From positions 62,001 through 126,000 of the forward strand of contig NZ_BMVP01000013.1 of the NCBI RefSeq assembly GCF_014650775.1: DNA of 64,000 nt. The letters are read 5' to 3'. Below are positions 55,001 through 62,718 of this stretch, piece after piece. The notes under the pieces are model-generated. The model was not told where the DNA came from, made no database searches, and was given only the letters and a program-made list of their open reading frames with translations. Numbering within the stretch: position 1 is the stretch's first letter; the number at the start of each line of letters is the position of its first letter. Source of the stretch: Streptomyces cirratus. Lineage in GTDB: Bacteria > Actinomycetota > Actinomycetes > Streptomycetales > Streptomycetaceae. The position numbers and the translations under genes were made by a program.

Positions 55001-56000
55001 GACCGGGCTGAGCGCACGGGTGCGTCTGGACGGGGTGCCGGGCGGGCAGCGCGTGGGGGTGGGTCGGGTCTCCGGCGTGGAAGGGCACCTCGCCGATGCC
55101 TTGGGCCGCTGCGCCACGCATGTGACCCCGGACCGGTTCTTCGCCGCCCTCGCCCGCCGTGGTTACGTCCCCGGCCCGGGACTGCGCACGGTGCGGCACC
55201 TGTGGCGCAGGGACGGTGAGGTGGTCGCCCAGCTGGGGCGGCCCGCGTCGTCTTCGCACGCGGCCTGGGAAGGGTGCCTGATGCTGCTGCTGGCCGCCGT
55301 CCCCGCGTCGCTGCCCGTCGACAGCACTTACGCCGTCGCCTCGTTCGAGCAGGTGCGCTTCCACCACCCGCTCGGTGACGAGGTCTGGGTGCACGCGCGG
55401 TTCGCGCCACGGCAGTCGGGCCGGGAGGCCCGGGCGGAGGTGGTGGTGAGGGATCCGGAGGGAACGGTTCTCGCCGAGTTCCGCGGCATCCGGCTGCACC
55501 GGCTCGAGGGCTCGTCCAGCCGCGCCAGAACACCGCTGGAGCGGGTGCAGCGGTCGGCGCAGCGGATCGGCGACACCGTGCGCATGCCGATGTCGGCGCT
55601 GACCCGGGTCGTGGACCGTCTTCCGGCCGGGTGCCAGCACGCCGTTCTGGTGCGGCAGCCGGCGCAGCCGGCCGCGGCCGTCGGGCCGTTGGCGGCGAAG
55701 ACCGCCGCGCCGGCGCCCCGGCCGGCCGGCGTTCCGCGCGGGCCGGCCGGCGGCGGCGCGCCGGACGCCGGGGAGGCGTTCCTGAACGCGGCGGCCCATG
55801 TGCTGGGCATGCCCCGGGACCGCCTCGACCTGCGCCGCACCCTCCAGGCGTACGGCATCGATTCCGTGACCGCGGCGCAACTGCGGGGACGCGTACGGCG
55901 TGAGACCGGCCGCGACATCGCGCTGCTGCGGCTGCTCGGCCAGGACAGTCTGCGGAGTCTGGCGACCGAGGTCGCCGAGGCCGGTCCGGTGCGCGGCTGA
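52035..56000 (+). CDS. Type I polyketide synthase, KS-AT-degenerate DH-ACP
   Basis: 1321 residues. KS: Cys176 in DTACSSS, His in EAHGTGT (~312) and KSNIGHAEAA (~350). AT: FVFPGQGSQ (~547), active Ser in GHSMGES (~633), and VASHSPVMD (~734) at the substrate-specificity site. A DH-like double hot-dog (~890-1165) lacks the HxxxGxxxxP motif and the later catalytic Asp, so it is probably inactive. ACP: GIDSV with the phosphopantetheine Ser (~1275). No KR, ER or TE. This matches bacterial iterative orsellinate-type synthases (AviM/CalO5 layout), so a non-reduced tetraketide is likely. Codon 787 (54393) is TTA, implying bldA control. The ATG has AGGGGGA upstream. Confidence 0.88.
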   Translation: MSGRNGETAIAVVGMGCRFPQAGSVEQFWDNLIANKDCITPVPPERFDITPYVADRSGTPGRTVSRHGGFLDDPFLFDAGFFGISPAEAASVDPQHRLLLPVVREALEDAGIRPSALAGSATGVYIGQATADYGRHSTADGNSLREAAGSYFRAMASGRLSYDLDLRGPSMMVDTACSSSLVAVHMARQSLLSGETDLAIAGGANIILSPLDAIAFSQAAMLSPDGRCKFGDTSADGFVRSEGIGVVVLSRLEDAERAGYPVLALLPGSAVTNDGRSSGSLIKPAVAGQDDMVRRAWRDAGIEPSDLDYVEAHGTGTPVGDAVELQVLAAAARERRPRRGPLRCGSVKSNIGHAEAAAGIAGLIKAVLVARHGVIPASLHLRDPQPLLTDEANRLRLVTGNEPLETDGRAATVGVSSFGLSGTNAHVVVTEAERSPLRPGHGPTELPEGRPAHLLVLSARSEPALRRLAADWADHLSPGGAGAALPLWDLCATAALHRDAHPFRLWATGADHAELAAALEDVAAGRATERAGTGDADFGSDKRTVFVFPGQGSQWPGMGLSLMATTPAFTRAFQECDEAVRHETGRSVREVLASASRDFPDEVGAVQPVLWAMEVALAAVWRDMGVDPEVCIGHSMGESAAAAVTGALTLADAAAVICRRSALMQSTAGQGAMLSVDLSPEQAADVAAQEGGVCVAAENSPTSTVLAGDAAALGRIGRRLEREGVFHRAVRVNVASHSPVMDQLRDDLLVRLAGIAPRDGRVPLHSTVHDCLLTGAELDAAYWMDNLRRPVRFLDGIRRLVKEADSVFVEMSPHPLLLTSIEDTALESGGASAVVASTTRRTADEALALTRSLGAFFAAGGRVDWERWFRGPARQVKLPAYPWDAEVLRRALPTGSAPPTGTVSRISVDLTGAVVALRGLAPVPPTLHLAALHEAVAATAPAGAVVLEDIRVGDLIDAPEGGALTLEVATESGAGALRAQVRTVGDTSRTGLSARVRLDGVPGGQRVGVGRVSGVEGHLADALGRCATHVTPDRFFAALARRGYVPGPGLRTVRHLWRRDGEVVAQLGRPASSSHAAWEGCLMLLLAAVPASLPVDSTYAVASFEQVRFHHPLGDEVWVHARFAPRQSGREARAEVVVRDPEGTVLAEFRGIRLHRLEGSSSRARTPLERVQRSAQRIGDTVRMPMSALTRVVDRLPAGCQHAVLVRQPAQPAAAVGPLAAKTAAPAPRPAGVPRGPAGGGAPDAGEAFLNAAAHVLGMPRDRLDLRRTLQAYGIDSVTAAQLRGRVRRETGRDIALLRLLGQDSLRSLATEVAEAGPVRG

Positions 56001-56239
56001 AACGAGGAAACCAGCCGGTGGGAGCGGTGCGTGACAGGTGCCGCCGCTCGCGCCACCGGTTTCAATCACGGCATAAACATGCACTATTGTTCATTCATGG
56101 ATCGTGGTACAAGTGGACGGAACCGCCCGTGCAGGGGTCCTGTCCAGGCCTCGGTCAACTGAACCCGTTTCCCCGTCACACCCCGGGCGGCGGCAGCCGG
56201 GACGGGCCACCCCGCACACCGCGCGCGACAGGAGTACAC

Positions 56240-56884
56240 ATGGGAGACACACCGGCCACCACCGTGACGCAACCGCAGGGCCGCCGCGAACGCAACAAAC
56301 TGCGTGTCAAGAACCGCATCTACGAAGCCGCGCTGGTGCTCTTCACCCAGCAGGGATACGACCAGACCACGGTTGACGAGATCACCGAGCGGGCCGATGT
56401 GGCGCGCGGCACCTTCTTCAACCACTTCCAGCGCAAGGAAGACCTCATCGCCGAATGGGGTCAGGAGCGGCGGGAGTTGCTGCGCGAGGGCCTGGAGGCG
56501 GGGGGGCTCACCAACCCCGAGGACAAGGCCACCCGGCACGTCCTGTCCCGGTGCATGAGCATCCTCGCCGACATCAGCGTGCGCAACCCGGCCCAGACCA
56601 AGGCGATGCTGACGGCCTGGGTCCGTGCCGGGTTCCCGCTCCACGAGCACCCGTACGCGGCACACATGTTCAGCGAGTTCATCAGAGCGGGACGCGAGCG
56701 GGGCGACGTGCCCCAGGACGTCGACGTCGAGCTCGCCGGACACCTGCTGCGCGACATCTACCTCGGCACGCTCTACCAGTGGACGCGGGGCGCCGAGGAG
56801 GACTCGGACCTGGAGGCCGCCCTCCAGGCCGCCTGCACCGCGGTCCTCGACGGACTCGTGCCGCGCTGCGCCAGCGTACGGTGA
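56240..56884 (+). CDS. TetR-family transcriptional regulator
   Basis: 214 residues. RIYEAALVLFTQQGYDQTTVDEITERADVARGTFFNHFQRKEDLI (residues ~27-71) is a classical TetR DNA-binding domain; the rest is the helical ligand-binding and dimer part. The ATG at 56240 follows CAGGAG at 6 bases. It is 240 bases downstream of the PKS gene, with its own AT-rich promoter region near 56075-56100. Since the cluster contains an AfsA-like gene, a butenolide ligand is conceivable, but the protein lacks obvious ArpA-type similarity. Confidence 0.88.
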   Translation: MGDTPATTVTQPQGRRERNKLRVKNRIYEAALVLFTQQGYDQTTVDEITERADVARGTFFNHFQRKEDLIAEWGQERRELLREGLEAGGLTNPEDKATRHVLSRCMSILADISVRNPAQTKAMLTAWVRAGFPLHEHPYAAHMFSEFIRAGRERGDVPQDVDVELAGHLLRDIYLGTLYQWTRGAEEDSDLEAALQAACTAVLDGLVPRCASVR

Positions 56885-56917
56885 TCTTTCCCGCCCGTTG
56901 CGGGAGTGTGACCAGGG

Positions 56918-56943
56918 CCCCGGTCTCCTCGCGGAGACCGGGG
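56918..56943. terminator. Terminator between TetR and PAP2-like genes
   Basis: CCCCGGTCTCC (56918-56928) and GGAGACCGGGG (56933-56943) form a perfect 11-bp stem with a TCGC loop between convergent genes. Confidence 0.85.
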
Positions 56944-56963
56944 AACTGGTCGTGCACGGGGTC

Positions 56964-57575
56964 TCAGCGGATGGACATGAAGACCGGGGTGGCGGTGAGG
57001 GCGCCGAGGAGGGTGCCGACCAGGACTTGGGCCGGGGTGTGGTCGCGGAGGGCGACGCGGGACCAGCCGACGAGGGCGACCAGGGGGTAGGCGGCGAGGG
57101 CCCAGGGGCCGTAGGCGAGGGCGAGCATCGCGATGGCGCCGGAGGAGACCGCGGTGTGGACGGAGACCTTCCAGAGCGTGGTGATCGCCAGGATGGCGAC
57201 CAGAGTGACCAGCATCGCGGCGATGAGGGCGATCATCTCGCGGGGTGCGCCGAGGGTGGCCATCAAGGTGATGCAGACGGCGACGGAGGCCATGATGCCG
57301 GGGATGACCAGGAGTCGGTCCTGGCGGCGGCGGACGTGGCGGTCGCCCCAGTGGCCGCGGCGTTCGCCCCACTTGATGAAGAGGATCGGGATGACGCCGC
57401 AGAACAGGGCGGCGAGCAGGCCCCATCCGACGCCGGCGAAACGGTCGGCGTGCCAGCCCGTCAGGAGGGTGACGGCGATGATCCAGTTCTTGGGTTCGAG
57501 GCCGTCTGTGATCAGGCGGGCGGCGCGGGACTCGGCGGCCGGCTCCTGGGTCGGGGCGGGTGCGGTGTGGGTCAT
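56964..57575 (-). CDS. PAP2-like membrane protein
   Basis: 203 residues with about five membrane segments. KWGERRGHWGDRH, SVHTAVSSGAIAML and WSRVALRDHTPAQVLVGTLLGAL match the three-part PAP2 phosphatase pattern (K..R..., SGH/VHT and SR...H....D), with the His of SVHT and RDHTP present. PAP2 proteins dephosphorylate lipid or isoprenyl phosphates at the membrane. The ATG overlaps the MAB_1171c-like gene stop by 4 bases, so this is the fourth gene of the second XRE/ImmA module. This partner is absent from module 1. Confidence 0.75.
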   Translation of the reverse strand: MTHTAPAPTQEPAAESRAARLITDGLEPKNWIIAVTLLTGWHADRFAGVGWGLLAALFCGVIPILFIKWGERRGHWGDRHVRRRQDRLLVIPGIMASVAVCITLMATLGAPREMIALIAAMLVTLVAILAITTLWKVSVHTAVSSGAIAMLALAYGPWALAAYPLVALVGWSRVALRDHTPAQVLVGTLLGALTATPVFMSIR

Positions 57576-58741
57576 CGGGACTCCGGGGCGGGCGCGGTGA
57601 GGAAGGCCGTCGCGGCGGGTGAGTGGTATGCGGCGCTGATCAGCAGGAGCCGGTGGACTTCGGCGGGGAAGTCGACGTCCTCCAGTGCGGAGCCGTGGCC
57701 CCGGGCGGGATCGGCGACCGGGGCGGTGCCGCGCAGTTTCGCGGCGTGGGCGGCGCGCAGCCACAGTGCCTCGGCCATCGCCTCCCGTTCCTCGCCGTGC
57801 AGTCCGGCCTCCTCGGCGGCGCGGTCGGCGCGGTCCCGGACGGTGGCGGAGACGTAGGGCATCAGGCTGAGGCTGGCGTCGCGTATCTCGATGACCGTGC
57901 GGTGCAAGTGGACGCGGATGCCGTGGCGGTGGGGGGTGGGGAGGGTGATGTCGGGGACGGCTTCGGTCAGCGAGGTCCACAGGGGGCGCAGCCGCCGGCC
58001 GGCGCGCCAGTCGGCGGCGGTGCGGGCGAGGACGCCCGCTGCGGGAAGGGAGTTCCCGATGATGATCAGGCCGATGGCGAGGTATTCGACGAGGTCGGCG
58101 GTGTGCTGAATCGTTTCCTCGTCGGCGAGGGGCCCGTCACCGAGCTGCCGGGCCACCAGGGCGGCGATGCGGATGACGGCGTAGACGACGCCGACGGCGG
58201 TCCCGGTGCCGAGGAGCCGCAGGCCGTTGCGCAGGGAGCGGGCGCCGGCGTGGCGGGCGTAGGAGAGGAAGAGCCAGGTGGACAGGCCCATGGCCAGGCC
58301 CAGGTAGGCGGTGAAGGTCAGGAGGTAGGCGGTGGCCGCGGGGGTACCGGCGTAGGCCTCGTAGAAGTTCTCGACGCGGGTGGGCTGGTCGACGTGCGCG
58401 AACAGGACGCCCATGAGGAGCATGACGGCCAGCGCGAGGACCAGGTGCGGCAGGCGGGTGCGCTGGACGAGCTGGGGGCGGGCCATGGAGAAGACGAAGT
58501 CCAGGATGGCGCCGCAGGCGACGATGCCGACCGCGTGTTTGGCGGGCACGGAGATGTTGTTGATGTGGGTCGAGGTGTCGAGGAAGCTGCTGATGGGCGG
58601 CATGGCGAGGGTGGTGGCCAGGGCCAGTCCGGTGAAGGCCAGCCACAGTGAGCGCTGGCGCGGGACGCGGATCGCGGAGGGCAGGCGCCACAGCGCCACC
58701 GCCCACAGCATGACCATGATGGTGATCTTGAGGATGCTCAT
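57572..58741 (-). CDS. MAB_1171c-like membrane protein, copy 2
   Basis: 389 residues. About seven hydrophobic segments (ITIMVMLWAVALWRLPSAI onward) are followed by ENFYEAYAGTPAATAYLLTFTAYLGLAM and a soluble C-terminal part with RLRPLWTSLTEAVPDITLP and LHRTVIEIRDASLSLMPYV, typical of the MAB_1171c family. It is more canonical than the pair at 31490-33962. It overlaps the ImmA/IrrE-like gene and the PAP2-like gene by 4 bases each. Function unknown; repeated pairing with XRE and HEXXH proteins suggests a signalling or stress-response unit at the membrane. Confidence 0.78.
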   Translation of the reverse strand: MSILKITIMVMLWAVALWRLPSAIRVPRQRSLWLAFTGLALATTLAMPPISSFLDTSTHINNISVPAKHAVGIVACGAILDFVFSMARPQLVQRTRLPHLVLALAVMLLMGVLFAHVDQPTRVENFYEAYAGTPAATAYLLTFTAYLGLAMGLSTWLFLSYARHAGARSLRNGLRLLGTGTAVGVVYAVIRIAALVARQLGDGPLADEETIQHTADLVEYLAIGLIIIGNSLPAAGVLARTAADWRAGRRLRPLWTSLTEAVPDITLPTPHRHGIRVHLHRTVIEIRDASLSLMPYVSATVRDRADRAAEEAGLHGEEREAMAEALWLRAAHAAKLRGTAPVADPARGHGSALEDVDFPAEVHRLLLISAAYHSPAATAFLTAPAPESR

Positions 58742-59445
58742 CGGTTCCGGTGGGTGCGGCGGGCGGGGTGGGCGAAGGCGTCGTGGAGGCGGTGGATGAC
58801 GTCGGCGGCGCCGTCGGACGTGGAGCGGTCCTCGTCGCGGCTGATGCGTTCCAGGACGAGGGTGGCCAGGGTCTCGGCGTCCTTCTCCTGGTCGGAGTCG
58901 AACTTGGTGCGGCCGAGGAGGCTCAGGATGCGGCTGCCGGACAGTTCGAGTTCGTCGTCGCCGGGCCGGGGTGCGGCCGCGGTGGCCCTGAGCCGTTCGG
59001 CCTCGGTCCGCATGAGGCGGGCCACCACGGTGTGTTCGTCGAGTCCCTCGACGGCGGGGGCGGTCATGTCCAGGAGGCGTTCGAAGTGCGCCGCGGCGGC
59101 GGCGAGTTCATCGGCGGTGGCGTCCTGGGGGACGTCGAACTGCGGGGCGACGTGGCCGAGCAGCATGTGGGAGATCTCGTGCAGGATGATCTGAACGCGC
59201 AGCAAGTCGGAGGCGCTCTGGTCGTAGAAGACCAGGTCGGCGGTGTCGAGACCGATCCAGATGCCGCAGGGGAGGTCCGGCTGGGGCGGCCCTTCGAGGG
59301 GCAGGAGGAGCAGGGGGCGTCCGCGCTGTGAGGCGATGCGGGCGCAGAAGGCCGACAGGTCGAAGGGCTGCGGTATGTGCAGTCGGTCCGCTATCGCGAC
59401 ACAGGGATCGGCCGGTCGCCTGCGCCATCTCATATCGCGTTCCAT
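58738..59445 (-). CDS. ImmA/IrrE-like metallopeptidase domain protein, copy 2
   Basis: 235 residues. VQIILHEISHMLLGH contains HEISH (HEXXH), and FDSDQEKDAETLATLVLERI is the third-ligand helix (E-x-x-A). The N-terminal FCARIASQRGRPLLLLPLEGPPQPDLPCGIWIGLDTADLVFYD follows the ImmA layout. It probably cleaves or otherwise controls the XRE protein encoded just upstream. The ATG at 59445 or 59433 could be the start; the frame is open to 59553 but those residues lack family pattern. The gene overlaps the membrane-protein gene by 4 bases. Confidence 0.8.
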   Translation of the reverse strand: MERDMRWRRRPADPCVAIADRLHIPQPFDLSAFCARIASQRGRPLLLLPLEGPPQPDLPCGIWIGLDTADLVFYDQSASDLLRVQIILHEISHMLLGHVAPQFDVPQDATADELAAAAAHFERLLDMTAPAVEGLDEHTVVARLMRTEAERLRATAAAPRPGDDELELSGSRILSLLGRTKFDSDQEKDAETLATLVLERISRDEDRSTSDGAADVIHRLHDAFAHPARRTHRNR

Positions 59446-59567
59446 TCCGGCCCGGGTGTTTTCGTCGTGCGGGCTGACTTCGTGCGGTGTGCGCCACGGG
59501 AGTGGCATCCGGTCACAGCGGTCGTATGCATGGTCGAACTCCGCGTTGCCCACGGTACGGCCGCCGG

Positions 59568-60119
59568 CTACGGGCGGGAGGGCTGGTCGGGGACCGCGGC
59601 GGGGCCTGTGGCGGGGGCCGCCGCGGGGGTCCGGTCGACGCGGGGCAGGCCCTCGGCCTGGCGGGCGCCGTCGACGATGGACGTGATGCCGCGCAGGGCG
59701 GCGGCCGACAGCCCTTTCAGACGGAACGCGACGGCCTTGACCTGCTTGTCCTCCAGGGCGTCGGCCAGTTCGCGGCCGGCTTCGGCCCGGTCGGCGCCTT
59801 CGCGGAGTTCCCTGATGCGGGCGTCGGTGCGGGCGGCGACCTCGTCGTCGAGGAAGTACTTGGCTCCCACGCCGAAGAACTTGCCGAGGGCGCGCAGGGT
59901 GTCGACGCTCGGGTTGGTGACCTTGCCCTTGTGGAGGCTGTGGATGGTGCCGTGGGAGACGGTCGGGTCGTCGGGGCCGGCCTGCTCGCGGATGGAGTCG
60001 GCGATCTCCTGGTAGGTGTAGGGGCCGCGGTCCCTGGGATGCAGGGTGCGGATCAGGTGATCGAGCCGGTGGGCGATGGGACCCTGGCCCTGCTCGCCCG
60101 CGCTGTTGTACTCACCCAT
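59568..60119 (-). CDS. XRE-family regulator of the ImmA/IrrE module, copy 2
   Basis: 183 residues. YTYQEIADSIREQAGPDDPTVSHGTIHSLHKGKVTNPSVDTLRALGKFFGVGAKYFL (positions ~34-90) is an XRE HTH with the inserted loop seen in actinobacterial members. The second half is Glu/Ala-rich helix and a Pro/Ala tail. It is the first gene of the leftward module; direct repeats upstream (60178-60331) are candidate binding sites. It differs clearly from the copy 1 XRE protein, which has an added N-terminal part. Confidence 0.83.
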   Translation of the reverse strand: MGEYNSAGEQGQGPIAHRLDHLIRTLHPRDRGPYTYQEIADSIREQAGPDDPTVSHGTIHSLHKGKVTNPSVDTLRALGKFFGVGAKYFLDDEVAARTDARIRELREGADRAEAGRELADALEDKQVKAVAFRLKGLSAAALRGITSIVDGARQAEGLPRVDRTPAAAPATGPAAVPDQPSRP

Positions 60120-60177
60120 CGCGGCACTCCTCGGTCGTCACCGGTTCAGCGGTCACTGTTGCGGTGTCGTGTGTCAT

Positions 60178-60331
60178 CTCTACTCGACTGGATGTCGGCT
60201 GGGGCCGGCCCGCCCGCCAACAATCTAACCGACTTGACAGGGGCGGTCGGCCGACGCGTATGTTTCAAGGCGGCCGCCATCTAGTCAACTGGAGACGGGC
60301 CGTCGCGAACGGTCATCTACTTGACTGGAGA
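60178..60331. promoter_or_regulatory. Repeated CATCTANTYRACTGGAGA elements upstream of the XRE gene
   Basis: CATCTAGTCAACTGGAGA (60278-60295) and CATCTACTTGACTGGAGA (60314-60331) agree at 15 of 18 bases and lie 36 bases apart; CTCTACTCGACTGGATG (60178-60194) is a third, weaker copy. Spacing of 36 bases is near whole helical turns. They lie between the divergent-facing XRE module and the MFS gene end, and may be operators of the module 2 XRE protein. Confidence 0.55.
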
Positions 60332-60400
60332 ACGCGCCGTCGGGCGGGCGGTCGCAATGGGGCACGGGGGTGTCCGTTGCGACCGCTGCCGTGGCCGGAC

Positions 60401-61669
60401 CTATGGCCGGTCCCGCCGCGGTCGTTGCATGCGGGGGTGGGGTGCTCCAGTTGGGCGGCGCGGGGCGAGGTGGCGGGTGAGCGCCGCTGATGCCAGGAGG
60501 GCGACGAGGGCGCAGACCGCGGGCCAGCCGACGGCGGTGTAGGCGCGGACGCCGAGCCAGGAGCCGGCGGTGCCGCCCAGGTAGGCGCAGGTCATGTAGG
60601 CGGTGTTGAGCCTGCTGCGGGCGTCGGCGCGCAGGGCGTACACCCGTGAGACGTTGGCCAGCGTGCCGGACTGCATGGCGACGTCCAGCAGCAGGGTGCC
60701 AGCGGTGAGGGCGGTCAGGCCGGCCGCGCCGCCGAGGGACCCCGCCGCGAGGACCCCGGCCGCGGTGAGGACCCCGAGCAGGGAGACCAGGTTGACGCGG
60801 CCCGGCCCGTGACGGTCCACCAGGCGCCCCGCGTACGGCGTGCACAGCATGGTGCCCGCCCCGACCAGGGCGAGCAGGCCGACGGCCTCGGCCCCGTAGC
60901 CGTAGACCGGGCCGGTCAGCAGCAGCGCCAGGCAGGTCCAGACGGCGGAGAACCCGCCGAAGACGGTGGCCTGGTAGAAGCAGGACCGGCGCAGTTCCGG
61001 CTCGGCCCGCAGCAGGCGCGGCGGTTCGGCCAGGAGCGCGACGTAGGAACCCCGGGTGGCGGACGCGGCGGGGGTGGTGGACGGGACCGCGTACGCCATG
61101 ACGGCCGCGAGCACCAGGGCCGCGGCGGCGGCCACCAGGTAGGGGGCCCGCCAGCCCAGCCACTCGCCGACGGTGCCGCTGAACGTACGGGCCAGCAGCA
61201 TGCCGCCGGTCGAGCCGCTGAGCAGGGTGCCGAGTACCGCCCCCCGGTGGTCGGGCGCGACCAGGCCGGCCGCCAGCGGGCTGATGATCTGGGCGGCGAC
61301 GGTGGTCAGCCCGACCAGGGCGCTCGCGGCGGCCAGTGGCGGCAGGGCGGGGGCGCAGCCCGCGGCCAGCAGGGCGAGCCCGCTGAGGGAGAGCAGGGCG
61401 ACCAGGAGCGTGCCGTGGCGGATCCGGTCGCCGAGGGGCACGAGGAGCACCATCCCGGCGGTGTAGCCCAGTTGCGTGGTGGTGACGACCAGGGCGGCCC
61501 GGTCGGCCGGCACGTGCAGGGCGGTGGCGATCAGCGGGCCGATGGCCTGCGGGAAGTAGAGGTTGCCCACGGCCACGGCGCAGGTCACGGCCAGCAGGAG
61601 GACCAGTCGGCGGCTCAGGCCGGGGGCGCCGGCCGGGCCCGTGCGCGGAGCGAGGGCGGGGGAGGTCAT
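60401..61669 (-). CDS. MFS transporter, YnfM/arabinose-efflux-like
   Basis: 422 residues with about 12 membrane segments. LLLAVTCAVAVGNLYFPQAIGPLIATAL is the first-helix signature of the YnfM/AraJ-like group, LVPLGDRIRHGTLLVALL is motif A, and ISPLAAGLVAPDHRGAVLGTLLSGSTGGMLLAR the later conserved loop. It probably effluxes a toxic compound. The ATG at 61669 is used; an in-frame ATG at 61687 is possible. It is divergent from an ArsR-type regulator gene 56 bases away, a common pair for inducible efflux. Confidence 0.87.
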   Translation of the reverse strand: MTSPALAPRTGPAGAPGLSRRLVLLLAVTCAVAVGNLYFPQAIGPLIATALHVPADRAALVVTTTQLGYTAGMVLLVPLGDRIRHGTLLVALLSLSGLALLAAGCAPALPPLAAASALVGLTTVAAQIISPLAAGLVAPDHRGAVLGTLLSGSTGGMLLARTFSGTVGEWLGWRAPYLVAAAAALVLAAVMAYAVPSTTPAASATRGSYVALLAEPPRLLRAEPELRRSCFYQATVFGGFSAVWTCLALLLTGPVYGYGAEAVGLLALVGAGTMLCTPYAGRLVDRHGPGRVNLVSLLGVLTAAGVLAAGSLGGAAGLTALTAGTLLLDVAMQSGTLANVSRVYALRADARSRLNTAYMTCAYLGGTAGSWLGVRAYTAVGWPAVCALVALLASAALTRHLAPRRPTGAPHPRMQRPRRDRP

Positions 61670-61724
61670 GGGGGAAGTCCACGCCATGGCCGGCGGGCCG
61701 CCAATCGATGTAGCGTGTGACTTA

Positions 61725-62711
61725 ATGATCAGCTTCGAGCTCGGGGTCGAGGACCTCGCCGACACCCGGTTCGCCGTGTCGCCGCTCAGCGAGACGGTGC
61801 TCAGTCTGCGGGTGCTGCACGATCCGGGCCTGTCCGCCGTGCACCTGCCGTGGCGGAGGTCCGTACTCGGTGCGCTCGGCGGCCTGGATACGGGGCTGTT
61901 GATGTCGCTGGTGGCGGTGCGGCTCACGCTGCCCGACTTCCTGACCCCGCGGCCGACGGTCTTCGACCCGTCCTTCGAGGACGAACTCGCCCTCGCGCGC
62001 CGGACGCCGCCCGCGCTGGTGCGTCGCGATCTGCTGGCCGCGCACGCGCCGGGCCGTCCTCCGCAGCCGCTGGGCGCCGCGGAGGACGGTGACGACGCGG
62101 CCGTGGCCGCCCTGCGCGACCGGATCTGCGCTCTCCTGCGGCGGTACTGGGAGATCGCCGTCGAGCCGTTGTGGCCGCAGATGCGGCTCGTGGTCGAGGC
62201 GGACATGACCTACCGCGCCCGGCGGCTCGCGATGGGCGGGGCGCGGCGGTTGTTCGCCGACATGCATCCGAGCCTGCGCTGGCACGAGGGTGTCCTGCAC
62301 ATCGACAAGATGATCGGCAGGCACCGGGTCAAGGCGTCCGGGCGGGGCCTGCTCCTCGTGCCCTCGGTCTTCGCGCACAAGCCGGCGCCTCCGGTCAGTG
62401 CGCTGGAGGCGCCGTCGCTGATCTACCCGAGCCGCGGGGTGGCGACGCTGTGGGGGCCGGTGGCGGACGCGGGCGGGGCCGGGGCGGCCCTCGTGCCGCT
62501 GCTCGGCGCCCCGAGGGCGCGGCTGCTGGGTCTGCTGGCGGAGCCGCTGGCCACGGTGGAGCTGGCCCGCCGGCTTCGGGTCACCCCGAGCGCCGTGTCC
62601 CAGCACCTGCGGGTGCTGCACGCGGCCGGCCTGGTCACCCGGGCGCGGCAGGGCCGGCAGGTGCTGTACCGGCGCAGCCCGCTCGGGGACGGGCTCGCGG
62701 CGGCGGGGTGA
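61725..62711 (+). CDS. ArsR-type regulator with DUF5937-like N-terminal domain
   Basis: 328 residues. The C-terminal ~60 residues hold the winged helix: LAEPLATVELARRLRVTPSAVSQHLRVLHAAGLVTRARQGRQVLYRRSPLG. The first ~250 residues are an alpha/beta part (FAVSPLSETVLSLRVLHDPG, HIDKMIGRHRVKASGRGLLLVPSVFA) of the type found in large actinobacterial ArsR proteins (DUF5937). The ATG at 61725 is almost leaderless in appearance. It probably represses itself and the divergent MFS gene; no Cys-rich metal site is visible, so the inducer is likely organic. Confidence 0.85.
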   Translation: MISFELGVEDLADTRFAVSPLSETVLSLRVLHDPGLSAVHLPWRRSVLGALGGLDTGLLMSLVAVRLTLPDFLTPRPTVFDPSFEDELALARRTPPALVRRDLLAAHAPGRPPQPLGAAEDGDDAAVAALRDRICALLRRYWEIAVEPLWPQMRLVVEADMTYRARRLAMGGARRLFADMHPSLRWHEGVLHIDKMIGRHRVKASGRGLLLVPSVFAHKPAPPVSALEAPSLIYPSRGVATLWGPVADAGGAGAALVPLLGAPRARLLGLLAEPLATVELARRLRVTPSAVSQHLRVLHAAGLVTRARQGRQVLYRRSPLGDGLAAAG

Positions 62712-62718
62712 GCGGGGG

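Noticed and set aside
52035..56000. Part of a modular PKS assembly line
   Set aside because: There is a single module, no docking sequences recognisable at the ends, no KR or TE and no second PKS gene; an iterative synthase fits better.
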